From: Paragyromitra xinjiangensis
Taxonomy: Eukaryota > Ascomycota > Pezizomycetes > Pezizales > Discinaceae
Assembly: GCA_038503065.1 (NCBI GenBank)
Contig: JBCAMK010000003.1
Location: forward strand, 496,001 to 560,000
Direction of reading: 5' to 3'
DNA: 64,000 nt
Within the stretch, counting starts at the first letter, position 1, and every line of letters starts with the position of its first letter. The translations under genes and the position numbers were made by a program. The notes under the pieces are model-generated. The model saw nothing but the letters and a program-made list of their open reading frames with translations, had not been told where the DNA came from and did not search any database. This document shows positions 1 through 12,435 of the stretch, one piece after another.

Positions 1-1825
1 CCTCACCCGTCGCAATTTTCTTTGCAACATCTCTAGCACTCCTAATACAATCATTTAACCCGACTCCTCCGAAGCTGCTTCCTGCCACACTAACCATTCC
101 CCCGAACGCCCTCATTAGATCCCCATGGGCAATCCCCAGCCTTTTATCGTGACCTACATGATACTGCGGAATACAATCTTTTTGCAGTGTAGCATTGCTC
201 AACAGTGGCTTTTCTGTAATATTTAAATGGCGCTTTAGCACCTCTGTCGCCATGCGAACTGCTTGATCTTTGTCTGGGTGGTCTTTTCTGCTCGTCCAAT
301 AGTGTCCGCCCATCATGACTGTGACCTTTGTGCCAGCCCCGGATGACTGTGAGATGTCGTTTGTGGTGTCTGAATCGAAGATGACGCCAAGGGCGTGTTC
401 GGGATTCTGGGTAGGGGGTACAGATTTCGGGATAAGGTAACCGAAGCCTTTAACGGGGAGAAGGTTGGGCGTACGGAAGTAGAGGTTTACGACGAGAACT
501 GTTACGGCCGAGATAGCAGCAAGAGAGGGAGACTGAGTAGAAAGAGGAAGAAGGGAAGCGAGGGCGGGGGCAGAGAGGGTGGAGATTAGGGTACTGTGAT
601 GAGTGATGGCTGTGGGGTGTATTACCTGAGTATCTGGGTTAACTAGAGGTCTAGATTATAAAGATGGGAGAGGTCCTGGGGGGAGGGATATTTCTGGCTT
701 ACTTGGACTGGCTCGGGATGGCCTGGGGCATAGGAAAGTTCTTTCACATTGTATCCTGTTTTTATGGTGACTTTCGGGTTCGTCTCCAATTCCTTTGCAA
801 GCGTAAGACTAAGTGTCTCGATCCCCCTCTTAAATGTGTAGACACTCGCATTCCCCATTTTCGTGCAGATATCCAAATTATCCCTATACAGATCTCTTCT
901 GGTGATTTGATCATCTAGCAACTCCTCCTTCTGTCCCCTAAACATACTTCTTGCTAGGCTTCCGTATACCTCCTCGTTTCTCCACAGCCCTGGGAAAAGT
1001 GACTTGGCACTAAGCTTATCTACATCCCCCGCATAAATACCGTGGAGGGCCGCGCTAGCTAAATTGTCTGCGAGCTTCTTGTTGAAGCGCCGTGTGAGGA
1101 AGCTCCCTACGGACTCATCCTCAAGGCCACTCGGCCGGCGTTTTCGGAATGGCTCGGCGAATACCCCACTAAAGACGCCCTTCATAACGGGGAGGCCGGG
1201 GCTCAAAAGAGTAGAGAGCAAGTCACTGGGGAGTTGGTTGAGACGATTAGGGTAGTAGATGAACCGATTCTTTGCTGCTGGAGATGATTTTGGAATGATG
1301 AGAAGTTCTTTTTCGAGGCCGAGCTGACGGATCTATGGAGATGCCATTAGCCTGGCGCAATGCCCCTCTTCGTGAAAGTGTGATACCATGTCTATCGTGA
1401 CCAACCCTGCAACTGTCCAGGGACGGATGGTCCTAGGACCTTGTTCGAATAATACAGTTCCACCCTCATGCTCAACTTTCTTGGAGCGGAGCCATCCTCC
1501 TAGCCGTGGAGACTGCTCGTACAGTGTAATTGAGACCTCTGGGGCAAACTTGGTGAGGTACCATGCTGCTGATAAACCGGTTATGCCGCCACCTGTACAA
1601 AAGCAATTGGTTAGTTGGAACTCTTGTGGCAGATGCTCTGACGGAGAGTGTGAGTAAACCGAGAACTGCAACTGACTTGGTGTGGTCGACGTCGGTGGTG
1701 GTAGTAGAGTGGTGCTTAACATATGCAGAGCGAAGAAGGGCGCACTTCCGGGCGCAAAAGCGAGACGAGTACAAGACCCTTAGGGTGGATGGTATTAAGT
1801 GCTCGTGAGATGGAAGGCGTAGCAT
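1..1825 (-). CDS. HEM14: Protoporphyrinogen oxidase (partial, 3' end beyond window)
   Basis: This enzyme oxidises protoporphyrinogen IX to protoporphyrin IX, the penultimate step of heme synthesis, at the mitochondrial inner membrane. Exons on the minus strand: 1825-1660, 1592-1387, 1332-703 and 625 to the window edge; introns are 67, 54 and 77 nt. Joining exons 1 and 2 restores the FAD dinucleotide-binding motif VLGGGITGLSAAWYL, followed by LYEQSPRLGGW and EQGPRTIRP. Joining exons 2 and 3 gives VTIDMIRQLGLEKELL. The last exon carries the conserved C-terminal flavin-contact region (GGMVSVAGSSFGGVGLNDC), so only a few residues should be missing at the left edge. The first about 55 residues are basic and hydroxylated, like a mitochondrial leader. 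About 542 residues are visible, close to family length. The family call is firm; splice sites are inferred from frame and homology. Confidence 0.93.
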
Positions 1826-4800
1826 TGGTAGACAGTGGGGTTGTCAGTTCGTATGGTGATGGTTGTTTTCGTTGGGTACTGATCATCTCGTGCTGTGCCG
1901 AGGCTCAGTTCTCAAATGGTAACAAACTAGCAGGTTACAATATCGCCGGAGATATATATGGCAGAATTAATTGGTTAGCAACTTTAAAAGTACGATAAAC
2001 TGATCTAGTTTTTTTTTTCGGTCCATGGCTGTTTTGATATTTTTCGTTTGGTATCTAGATTATTTGTGAGGTAGAGTCAGTGTAGATTTGCGATATACCA
2101 ATATTTGACTGCTCCCATAAAAACATAAGTGAATTTTTTCTCTTGTTTTCCGACTTTGCTTTGTAGACACCAATTCACCTTTTTTTCATGGAGATTCTAG
2201 ATTTTGCAGAACTCGTTCGATCTGTGCCTGTGGTGCTAAAAGGGGTGGGGGTACACTCCTGAAAATTGTGGATCCCCCCCCCCATTTTTCCGCGCTTCGC
2301 CATTGTTCCGGTTGTCTTGTGTAACTAAGGCGAGTGTAATTTCATGAGGTGAGATGAGTCGTAAATACATGTATTTGAGAGTGGGACACGCAGCTTCGAA
2401 GTCGAGCATTCCATGGGAAACACTGAGGATAATTTCAAGATTTTGTTTTGTAATCTTGAGGTGGTGTGACCAACAACTTAAGTGTATTTACCCTCTTCCA
2501 TAGCCCCCAAGATATTTTTGTGACCTTTTTCATTAGGTAGTTTGATTCACATAATGTTTTCGTAATTTTTGGGGTGCTGGCTTTTAAAAGTTAGTTTTCT
2601 AGGAAGCTCCCATCGTGGGTATGTGAATATTCTACATTACGGCGATTGGGTAGTTACAAATTGCCCCTAGGCTGCAAGAATCCTTAATATTTTTTTCGAT
2701 GCTCTGAAGTACATATATTATCATCCTTGAAGTACAGCGAGGACGAGTGACAGTGCGTGAATCGGGCCACCTTTCCTTTCAGCTTGTTAAAGTTATAGCC
2801 TCATGCAAAGCTCCATGGTTCGGCTCTACCCGGAAGTCGGTACTAGCGAAATTTGGTGGGTGAGGAATGGGAATGCCCTTGGTGGAACTTTCCTGAGAAG
2901 GACATATTTTTCGGTGACAAGCGTGCGCATCTAAACGTAAAAGGTTATCGTTCGTTGCACAGGGACCCACATCATCGAAGGTTCCACGGACGAATCCGGT
3001 CAAGCTCGGCGACTTCGAGGTTGTCAAAAAATCCTTCAGTTCTTCCAGAGAAGTTAAAACCCAACCGCACGGTAGAATTGGAAGCCTGGTAAACGAGATT
3101 CCCGTTAATTACTCGGTGGTGCGTTCTAGCACTTTCCCGGCTGGTGGAACGCTACGGAAGAGAATGGGAGATAGGAACGGGTAAGGAGGGTAAAACTGTT
3201 ACACCAAGCCATTTCAAAAGCGTGGATAAATAGAGTAATCGATTCTGTTTGGGGTAAAATTTAGGTGTGATGCTAGACTTGGGTGAGTAACGGAATCCTT
3301 TTTTGGCTGATCATTTGAACTATAGCTACGGAACCGTAATAATCAAGTCAGCCAAGGTTCTTCAAGTTGCACGGTATCCACCCACTTTCAAACAGATATG
3401 TATTTATCCCAAGCTAATGCAGCCTGTCTTCACAAGGAACTTGGATTTAGGGGCACAAGGGGCACAAGGGGCGCAACTATGTATTACCATTTCGAAATAG
3501 TTGTCTCCAGAAAATTGGCTCTCCCGATTCCCCGGTAGTCGAGTTATTTGGATCTGCGAGTCGAGGGTGGATTCTTTCTACTCCCAATATTAATTTCAAT
3601 AGACGAGATTTATAATTTAGTCTCGTTTAACTTCCCGGGGCCGCTACTAGAGATTAATTGATAAGGCTTGGGCTGTGGTATACAAGACTTATTCTTGATA
3701 ATAAGGTTGACTGATCGATTGTTTCCAAATACCTAATAGGTTTGCAGACAGATAATTATCGGTTACTATTAACTTACAGTACCTATTAAATCCCGTATCT
3801 TGTTATCATCTTATTCCTCTTGTTTAGTTTATGTTTTTCCGGTAGGCCGGAATATATCTTCCTTATGCAAAGTACCCAAAATCCTGGGTGCGATTGAGCT
3901 GCAGGCAAATATCCGGTGGAAAATACCCGTGACAGCGTGACAGCCATACACCACGGTGCTCTAACTTCTCAAAAACCCCTTTGTTTAGCTCTCTTCGGAG
4001 ACTTTACGGAGACCCGTCTGACTTTCCCGAGCAGACGTGCCGAGATTCTTGAAAGACGGTAGTTGAACCTTCTATCAGCTTTCTTGAAAACAAGAAGCCC
4101 GCCGTTGATAGGGAAACAATAAGTTGACGACGCCCTATATTTCCACGTGCGAGATATTTACCTCCCAGCTCTCGAACGGTCTTCGATCGATCTCAAATAG
4201 AGTTCCCCGATTGGCACATATCCTTTCCAAAAATCATGGATCAAAATGGCTCTTAGAGCCCTGGCTTGACTGAACTGGCATATCGATGCACGACAACCCA
4301 GCGTTTCGGAAACCAGTGCGCTTTTCCGGACCCGTGAAACCACCGGCAACTTGCCCAACCCCATTCATTGCGAGATATGTACCCCACAGCTCTCTGGAAA
4401 AGAATTCTTTCATGCAGGACCTACCGCTCGTAACGCTAAGGAACAGGAGGAGGAAAGGCAGTGATGTTGTGCAGGCAGCTTATGTATGATACAGTGAATG
4501 ACGAAACAACCAGCCCACCCATGCAGCAGGAAAAAGAAAGTCCGAAGTATCATATTTTTGCTTTTTCCCTCTTTTTTCCTGGGGGAAACCGTGGAGTGCA
4601 TGAGGTGGAGACCGTCTCCGAGCTTTTCCTTCACATAAACCCTTGCAGTCCCACCCCTCACACACCACACCCCCACAAAACGTCGGCTAGGATCTCATTC
4701 GACGGCATCGTCGATATCAAGGTACGGTACTAGATTCATGTGAAATTAAGCCTAGACTTTACACCGTTACCTGGAGAGAATACCGGCCAGAAACTTCATG

Positions 4801-5656
4801 ATGGGTCCCTTTCGCGTACGCTAGGACCGATTAGCCGAGGTCTCGCTTCGGGATCGCTTGAGCTGCCATGCTTCGTTCATCATCATTGAGCTTGCCATTT
4901 CTCCGAGCTGCTTGCGGTGAAGCCGACGCTCCTCTCGCTGAGAAGAGATAGCGCTATTGGGGCGGCTGAGTGTCGTTCGTATTGTACCGTATTGGCCGCC
5001 TTTCTCAGCGTTGCACACGCTTCACGGCCTATCGCTCTGGGTATCGTGACCATGAACCATCGTGATCACGAGTAGAGGAGGTACAACAATGACTTGCCTT
5101 ACATATCATGGTGCCATGTATACAATACATATATATATCTCCGCAGCCCCTTATTCGTCCTAGCTCCCCCACAATCCCTCGCCGACGTCAGGTCTTGGAG
5201 ATCCTGAATCCTGAGTTTGAATTCCACGTCGTCTTCTTACCATTCAATTCCTCCTCTTCCGCTCAACCACGCGTGAATTTCCACCCATTTAGCACCCTGT
5301 TGGTTGTCAATTGCTGTGCCGAGGAAGTACATACATTGTACATTGTACATTGAAGCCTTGCTTGCTTACGTTTGAGAAGTGCTTTTGGTATTTCTGAATT
5401 GTATACACTGAAGCTCTCTCTGGTTCGTGTGCGGCTTCTGCGCCTCTGCAGGGAACATTTATTTTCAGTTCTGTACAGCTCACCGAGCCCGGGTTTCAGT
5501 AATCAATATGAATATGCAGGGCTGACCATCTAACACATGCAGTACAGCTCTATAAAAGGAGGAAACGTCTCTCTCTGTTCAGATTTTCAAATTAATCGAA
5601 AGTCCACCAAGGAACTCAAATACTCTTTGAAAAGGCTATACTCTTCGAGAAAAAAA
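1826..5656. other. Gene-free spacer
   Basis: I see no convincing coding sequence on either strand; open frames here are short and resemble nothing I know. It holds a TACATGTA palindrome (2366-2373), a 9-bp tandem triplication GGGGCACAA (3450-3476, last copy with one change), a 7-bp triplication TACATTG (5332-5352) and, at the right end, the core promoter of the LAMTOR5-like gene. Base composition is AT-rich, with scattered T-runs. Confidence 0.6.
5551..5558 (+). promoter_or_regulatory. TATA box of the LAMTOR5-like gene
   Basis: TATAAAAG lies 99 bp upstream of the predicted start codon at 5657, a usual distance for a fungal TATA element with a short 5' leader. The A-rich stretch directly before the ATG fits the fungal start context. 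Confidence 0.55.
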
Positions 5657-6133
5657 ATGGACCCTTCAGCAGTTACGAAATGGCTCGATGGCGTGTAAGT
5701 TACTCGATGGTTCCTCCATAGCTATGGGCTATAGGACTTATTATTGTGGTGGATAGGATGTTGGCTTCGAATGTCACGGGAGCTTTATTGATAGACGCGT
5801 CGACTGGACTTTGTCTTGGGGGTTTGTCTTGCTTGCTCTGAAATATAGCAAAAGTTCATGCTGACAATACCCTATAGCACGAGGAAAGGCGACGGAGGAG
5901 GACGCAACCTACATTACAGTCGCCTCACGTGCGGCTCTTGATCGGAAAGGTGTTGGGGCTGTTGCATATAAGGATAGGTACGTATATATCTATCTAATAG
6001 TGGAAGGATTCGAGGTTCTTCATGATTCTGACTAGTTTACAGTAAAGTAATCCTTCGGAAGGGGGGAACAGGTGTTTTAGTGGCCGTTTTCAAGGAGAAG
6101 GATTCGCTTGAGGAATCACCAGATGAGCTGTGA
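5657..6133 (+). CDS. LAMTOR5/HBXIP-like (Ego2-type) Ragulator/EGO subunit
   Basis: A small roadblock-fold protein of the vacuolar or lysosomal Ragulator/EGO scaffold that anchors Rag GTPases for TORC1 signalling. Four short exons: 5657-5694, 5757-5821, 5878-5977 and 6043-6133, each with GT/AG borders and compatible phases, give 97 residues. Family features in order: DGVMLASNVTGALLIDASTG, then LCLGARG, an A/T-rich helix, AYKDSKVILRKGGTG and LVAVFKEKD. These parallel the pattern of human LAMTOR5 (GVLCTDSQGLNLGCRG ... ITVAVHK). Family length is about 90-100 residues, so the gene looks complete. A TATA box lies 99 bp upstream. No exon reaches 35 codons, so simple ORF scans miss this gene. The fold family is well supported; the exact one-to-one orthologue in yeast (Ego2) is an inference. 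Confidence 0.82.
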
Positions 6134-9100
6134 TAATTGATGGGTTTGGCGGCTCTGGTAGTTCCTTTCTATGTTCTCTATTGGTTTGTTTTGAGGTTGA
6201 TTATGCTTGGTGTCAGGGATTTTGCAGGGTTTCGAAATTTCTCTCTACTTTTTGCTTAGGGTTCAAATCAATAGAGGGTGTTCATTCTCAATAAAATTTA
6301 TTTATCTTCTGCTTTCCAATTGGCCAAAAGATGTTTGATTTGTTTGCTACGAAATATATGTATGGGGGAGGATCATGGTGAGGTTGATCTTCCTTTTGCA
6401 TACTCAACTAGGCAGTTTGACTTTAGGTCTCTCTGGAAAATAATGCCTCACCGTAGTACATGCCACCTCAATTACGAATAAAATTCTCAAAGAACTTAAC
6501 TGCCTAAGAGCCTGACCTGATTTTAGCATGCCCACATCTTAAAGGGCCGAACTCAAGAACATACCTACCCTTAGACTCGGCTCTAATTGAAATGCATATG
6601 ATATGCTTATTCCTTTAATCTGTAATCCTTGATTTATTTTTTCTATCTCAAAAACCTCAACCTGAAGAGATGTCTTGGTGTATTTTGCGGTGTTCGAAAA
6701 GCGATAGTCAGCATGTTTGTGAGAGAAATTTTACAGCCTACCTCTTTCATAGGGGGCAGAGTTGGGAGGCATAGCGATAATGAGGGGTCCCTGCATGCGC
6801 AGTCGGGTCTGGTGCAAGGGCCATAATGTTGTACAGTACATGTACGTTTGCGAATCTCTAGTTGCCTCATGTGCGGGAAAGATTGTCGATCCATTTCTGT
6901 GTGGGTGCCATATGCGTTATTTGAGAAGTTATGCAGACTTTATGGGGGAATTTTTTCTTTCCGAGTGTCTCTTCAGGTCCTGCATTCACCTTAATATTCC
7001 TTGGGTTGCACAGTGCAGTGTTTGAGACTGTTTAAAAGCCAACGGTCTCTAAGCTTAAATCCAAGCTGAGATTGACTATAAACCGATTAGTATAGTAAGC
7101 ACATAACTGCGTGCTTGCTCAATCAATCACGAGTGACCGTACATGACCGCTGAAACATTGGTTCGCTGGTTGCTGAAACTGGTGAATACCTGTAACCCTA
7201 TAAAATGAGGCTTATAGATACCCCACACACCGAAATCTGGGGATTTGATTTCTCCACACCCCCTTCGTTGCACAAAGTACAGAACACAATAATCCGGGTC
7301 CGGTCGTACCAAGTCTGGGACAGCGTCCATATCCACCAATTCTGGGAAAGAGCCTGAATTGGTTGCAGAACTTTTTTCGGCTGGCCCTACATTATGCAAG
7401 GAAAAGTTGCGGCTGGCCTTACCCGTAATTATAAGTGCAGTATGCAACTATTGACACATTCCTTATAGATGCGTCGGTATGATTTTCCACCAATAGCTGA
7501 TTGGAGCTCTTTGTTTCGGGTTATCTCCGCGGGTGTTTGGATCGACGAACCGTATCGTGCGACGAGCGCAAAAGAAGTATGCCTCGCTGAGTCGGTGTTT
7601 TCGGGCCGTACTCAGGGGTAAAGGGTGTAAGATCGTTGAGATCGACCTTACTGCGAGAAGCAGGGCATCCTTGTGTCCGATCATGGTGCTTCACGGGCGA
7701 TCACTCGGCTGTGCTACTTCCTGCACGGAGCTTAGTTATCGAGAGCAGTCGGCGGAATAATTGGGGTATTTTGTACTACACAGTTAAAAGAACTCGGAGT
7801 TTGGATACTTGTTGCAGCTGGTAATGGGATTGTACAAAATTACACTTATCATCCTATAGGCGAACTAGAAAAGGCGAACCAGAGACACTAAAGTCCGGAA
7901 GATAAAAACATGCAGCTAAATGTCGTGTCAGGCTTTGAGCTGAAAAAGACACCACGCCATAACTTGAAAAGATAAAGGGCGACCATAAAACAACACTGGA
8001 ACAGAGTTCTCGTTATCAAGGTCTCGCGCGCATCTTGCTCGCGTGAAAGGCAGCCGAAACTAAAACCTCATTGGAACCAAACCGTCGCGATGCGTTGTTT
8101 TCTCAAGAGTACCACAAACTAGGTGGTTGGATATACCTAATGAGAAATTTACTTATACATCTGTTTAAATGCTCGGCGCTTATGCAGAAGCAGCGAGTTT
8201 TATTCAAAGGTTTTGTGTTGAGGGCTGGGGGTGTTGCAAACTCGTGAATTTACGTTCCAGAATGAAGATACCTGCATGTATCTCTGATAGAGCGGACCCT
8301 GAACCCGCGTCATTAAGTGGAAGGTTTCTAGGGGTACTTTCGCTCACGGAACATTTGGGTATCTGTCTGAAATACAAATCAGACGTTTAATTCCGAGAAT
8401 CCCGGGAGTTGAATCAAGTGAGATACGCTGGGGTCTATTCGGGCATACATGTACTACATGTATCGTCCTATCAACAAGCTCACACAACTTGTGACTAAAT
8501 TATATGTACATGTATGCATTCTTTAGGCTACATGCAATCATTTATAATAGTTTTTTCATCCAACGGTAGCGTATGATAGTTTCAAATATCAATTTAAGAG
8601 ATTACCAATACTATGTTTGATAATGATAGGTGCTGAAATTGTTTTGGTGCTCGTGTATATATTTCTTTTGTTCAGCTATTGCATCGGTAGATCTCTTGTT
8701 ACTTCTGTAGATGACCTTAGGCTGTCCTCGCTTTTGAGGTCCAAAATCATTTAGTAACTTGATCGTTACGTGGAAAGAGCTTGCTACACACTATTTTCAT
8801 TAAGAATTCAAAACGGAGATAGAGCTTTGAGCTTAATTTGCGTAATGGGCTTCGGAGTATATAGCCTTGGAAGGATTTTTGTCTTATGCGAAGGGTTGTA
8901 GACCTTGATCGTTCGCCTCTGATTCTTTGAACGAGTTTATGTGCTTTACTTTCAGGATTTCTTAGTGGTGGGCTCGGCAAAGCGAAGTTGATAGCCCAGG
9001 TCGTAAACCGTGCTGATAAAACTGAGACATGAAGGTTAGAAACAAAAGTGTCACTAGAAACGCGATGTTGCGTGAGACGCGTTTCCCTGTCAACCAAAAC

Positions 9101-9399
9101 GCGCCAACCCCACCATTGTAGCCCTAACCCAGACACTGCAAGATGCCTTATCAGGCCAGCCAAGCCTCCACAATGCCAAGATTTCGTGTCTGCTAACTTC
9201 AAGCGGCTAGACCACTTCTAAACAGCAGAAAAAAAAATTTACATAAGAACTTTCTCACGGGTTTTCTTCCTCTCGTCTCTTCCTCCATTCGCGTTCCTCT
9301 CGTTCTTTCTCCCTTTTCAATCTCGCTTCCTTATCCTTTCAATCTCTCTATACGAATTTACGGTCAGGTCGTCCCAATCGCTCTACGTAGATAAATAAG
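6134..9399. other. Gene-free spacer
   Basis: I found no coding sequence that I can defend. Four TACATGTA palindromes occur (6837-6844, 8446-8453, 8455-8462, 8507-8514), three of them within 70 bp. A 151-codon open frame on the minus strand (9202-8747) has no ATG start and no recognisable motif. The last about 120 bp before the FKBP gene (9250-9360) are strongly pyrimidine-rich (TTCCTC/TCTC runs), typical of promoters of highly expressed fungal genes. Confidence 0.55.
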
Positions 9400-11049
9400 A
9401 TGTCTCTCCTTCCAGTTGCTGTCTGGGGTCTGCAGGTCTCCACCGAGGATGGAATTGTCCCTGCCATTTCAGACATTCCTGCTACTGTGAGTTTCGCCTT
9501 AGTGGATGCTTTTTTTTCCCACTAGACACAGTAGGACCCAGGGGCTAACTAGTGTAGTTCCGTATCACTATGGCCGCTCTTGACCCCACTACGAAGCCAA
9601 AGGATGAGAATCAGCCGAAGCGTGCCACGCTGAAACTCATACGCCGCCCTCTCCAGAACCCGGAGTTTGATGATGAGGATTCTGAGACCGAATCTGAAGA
9701 ATCTGAGGATGAAGAGCCGGTTAAGGAAGTAAAGAGCAAGAAGGGATCCAAGAAAGAATCCAAAGAGGATGCTCCTACTAAGAAAGAAAAAGCTTCTGCC
9801 GAGGACAAGATGGATGTTGAGGATGAAGATAAAGATGAAGACGAAGATGACGAAGATGACGAAGAGCATGAGATTGAGGAATTTACCATATGCACTTTGG
9901 ATTCTGATTCAGTAAGTTCCATCCGCAAAATACTCAAGGCCCGTGTCTTGATTTTCTTGGAATAAATAATAACCATTCCCTTAAGCACTATCAACAACCG
10001 CTTGATATTACCATTGGCGAGGACGAAGAGTGCTACTTCAAGGTTATTGGGAACTACGATATCTCTCTTACTGGGAATTATGTGGTGGCCTCCAACGAGA
10101 GTGGTCGTGGTGACTATGACGAATCTGATGAAGATGAAGATTACGACCTTTCTCCCAGCGAAGACGAGCTCAACCTGTACGGGGAAGAGTCCGAGTCCGA
10201 TGGTCTTGACGATCTTGAGGACCCTCGTATCCAAGAGATTGCTACTGACGAGGAGACCGAGGCCAAGCCTGCCAAGGCAGACAAGAAAGCCGACAAGAAG
10301 TCTTTGAAGCGTGCTGCCGAGGAATCCGAGGGTGAGGATCTTACCCTTGACGACTTGATTGCCAAATCTAAAGAAGTCATAGAGGCGGCTGCCACCCCCG
10401 AGAAGAAGCTCTCCAAGAAGCAACTCAAGAAACTCAAGGCCAATGATGGAAAGGCCGTCGATGCGACCGCCGAGGCCAAAGCCAAGAAAGTCCAATTCGC
10501 CAAGGAACTCGAGCAAGGTCCAACTCCATCACCCGCAGCTGACAAGAAGACCAAGGAGAAGAAACTAGATGCTAAGAAGCCCGAGGCCAAGAAGCCTGAG
10601 GCCAAGAAGCCCGAAGCTGCTGGAAAGTCGTCGAAAGTCGTCCAAGGTATTACCATTATGGACAGTAAGGTTGGGACCGGACCTGCTGCCAAGAGAAATA
10701 GCAAGCTTTCCATGCGTTACATTGGAAAGCTTGAGAATGGAAAGGTCTTCGACAGCAATACCAAGGGAAAACCATTCACCTTCACTCTTGGTAAGGGCGA
10801 AGTTATCAAGGGCTGGGATGTCGGCCTTGAGGGTATGCAAGTTGGTGGTGAAAGGCGGTTGAGGATTCCGGCCGCTAGCGCTTATGGGAAGAAGGCTATC
10901 CCTGATATTCCAGCAAACAGCACCTTAATCTTTGATGGTACGTTTATCCCTTAAAACTTCATTTTCCGAGTATCTGTATTTTTATTCGTAGCGACAACCC
11001 TACTAACTTCGGATGCGTGCGAATAGTCAAACTTATCGAAATCAAATAA
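9400..11049 (+). CDS. FPR4: Nucleolar FKBP-type peptidyl-prolyl isomerase (FPR3/FPR4 family)
   Basis: A proline isomerase and histone chaperone of nucleolus and chromatin. Exons 9400-9486, 9558-9911, 9986-10937 and 11027-11049 give 471 residues. The N-terminal nucleoplasmin-like domain starts MSLLPVAVWGLQVS and continues across intron 1 as PATFRITMAALDP. A long acidic/lysine-rich middle follows, with runs of E/D and K and a tandem KPEAK repeat near residue 340. The C-terminal FKBP domain (about 375-471) has GKVFDSN, FTLGKGEVIKGWDVGLEGM, GGERRLRIPA and LIFDVKLIEIK; the last five residues come from a 23-nt final exon. Length and order match FPR3/FPR4 of other ascomycetes. A pyrimidine-rich promoter precedes it. 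The acidic exon produces long antisense open frames, which I treat as shadows. FPR3 and FPR4 are paralogues of one ancestral gene, so the symbol is nominal. Confidence 0.93.
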
Positions 11050-12435
11050 ACGACCATGCATCTAAAACGTGGGTGTCGTTGATAATTACTCTGCCGAATC
11101 TGTGGAGAGCTGTATATTTAAAACCGTACCCGAGATATATGTTTTCCTTTCAAAAATTTGTTATGCTCGCCTTCCACCTGTAATCCTAAAAGTTTCTTGT
11201 GATTGTCTTGCCGATCTGTTATCATTCCCCCCGCGACTTTCCCCCCTTTTTGGTATTAGTTTCGTACTATCAATTAAGAGAGAAAGGGAGCGAAAAGTTT
11301 TGACACCAGTTGATTAAATCTCATCAGTCGTTTTTTCATCTTCCTACGTGCGTAGGAGTGAGTAGAGATGGATAGATTGGGTTAGTTTAATAGGCGGGTC
11401 TATTTTCTAGCCATATCCCGAAATGTATTTCATCTATGGGCCTACTTTGATACGTGCTTTTGGGTCTAAGTAGCAAGTGGCTAAGGCTGTTCCGTTGTGC
11501 CAATCATAGGAAATCACTCGTCAATTGTGGGACTAGGCCAACCAACGATATAACCTGTGGACTATATGTAACCCTACGGGCTGGTGCTTAGCCCAAAACC
11601 TCGCGTGCTGTTGGGCTTGTCATTCCATGGGACTAATGGCTGCGAGGAATTTTCAGTTTTCTCTATCTAAGAAATAATACTTGCCCCAGGCGCACCTGAT
11701 AAATATATCAACCAATCAACTAATCGATCAGTACTACATGTATTTGGTGGCTTTTCAGCAAATTTTTCATTCCTCAACGCTTTCCTTTATGGTATCCATA
11801 CATTTTGTAAACTTAGTGAGTAAATCCTTTCGTCTGATATATGACTACATGGGTGAAGTAGAGCATGGGATGAAAGGATGAAATCTTACTGTTTTGTCAA
11901 AGTGGCTCGGCTTATACTGTCGACTCGGCAGGCAGATGAATTATCCTAAAATTTCCTATTACCCCAGCTAGATCCTCTTCACCTTCTAGCAGGGCAGCCG
12001 GTGTCACGGAAGGTAGCGACGATGGTTTGTCATCCCCCAATCGTCCCTATAATGTACTCACGATGAATAATCTACTGGAACATGAGGATGGGATTACAGC
12101 TGGCGCCAGATTGCTTCTATCTTATCTTCAAATCTTCATAGGTGAAGCTAGCGGTCCCATCAAGGACACCTGGATTTAAAATGATGGCATAGACGGTAGA
12201 CAGCAACAAGCTCCTGGTGGAAACAACCAGGGTAACCAACAAACTCTGACTGGGGGTCATCTGAGCAACCATCAACAGCACCCACAATCCATGAACGACA
12301 GACATCCATGAACGACAGCTGACTGAGGGTCATCCGAGCAACCATCAACAGCACCCACAATCCACGAACGACAGACATTACAGCAACCAACAACTAAGTT
12401 TCTATCCGAACAACCAATTTAGTGCTCCACACAAA
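11050..12435. other. Spacer upstream of the IME4 gene, with coding-like tandem duplication
   Basis: Most of this stretch is AT-rich and shows no gene. One TACATGTA palindrome lies at 11735-11742. The final 260 bp look like decayed or unassigned coding sequence: a 57-bp Q/N/H-rich segment occurs twice, at 12249 and 12322, offset by 73 bp. The second copy is in frame with the IME4 start codon and open for 38 codons before it; the first copy is in another frame and ends at a TGA (12309-12311). The IME4 N terminus may therefore be longer, or have been longer, than annotated. Confidence 0.5.
12249..12378 (+). repeat. 73-bp-offset tandem duplication, Q/N/H-rich
   Basis: Two copies of a segment encoding roughly GHxSNHQQHPQSxNDRH begin at 12249 and 12322. 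They differ at only a few bases (G/A, T/C, T/C), so the duplication is recent. An offset of 73 is not a multiple of three, which puts the copies in different frames relative to each other. Confidence 0.7.

Noticed and set aside
8747..9202. 151-codon minus-strand frame upstream of the FKBP gene
   Set aside because: No ATG start, no recognisable domain, no splice partners, and composition like the surrounding spacer.
9611..10516. Long minus-strand open frame (about 300 codons) opposite the FKBP gene
   Set aside because: It is antisense to the acidic and lysine-rich exons; runs of GAX and AAG codons leave few stops on the other strand. It encodes low-complexity S/L/F sequence with no motif.
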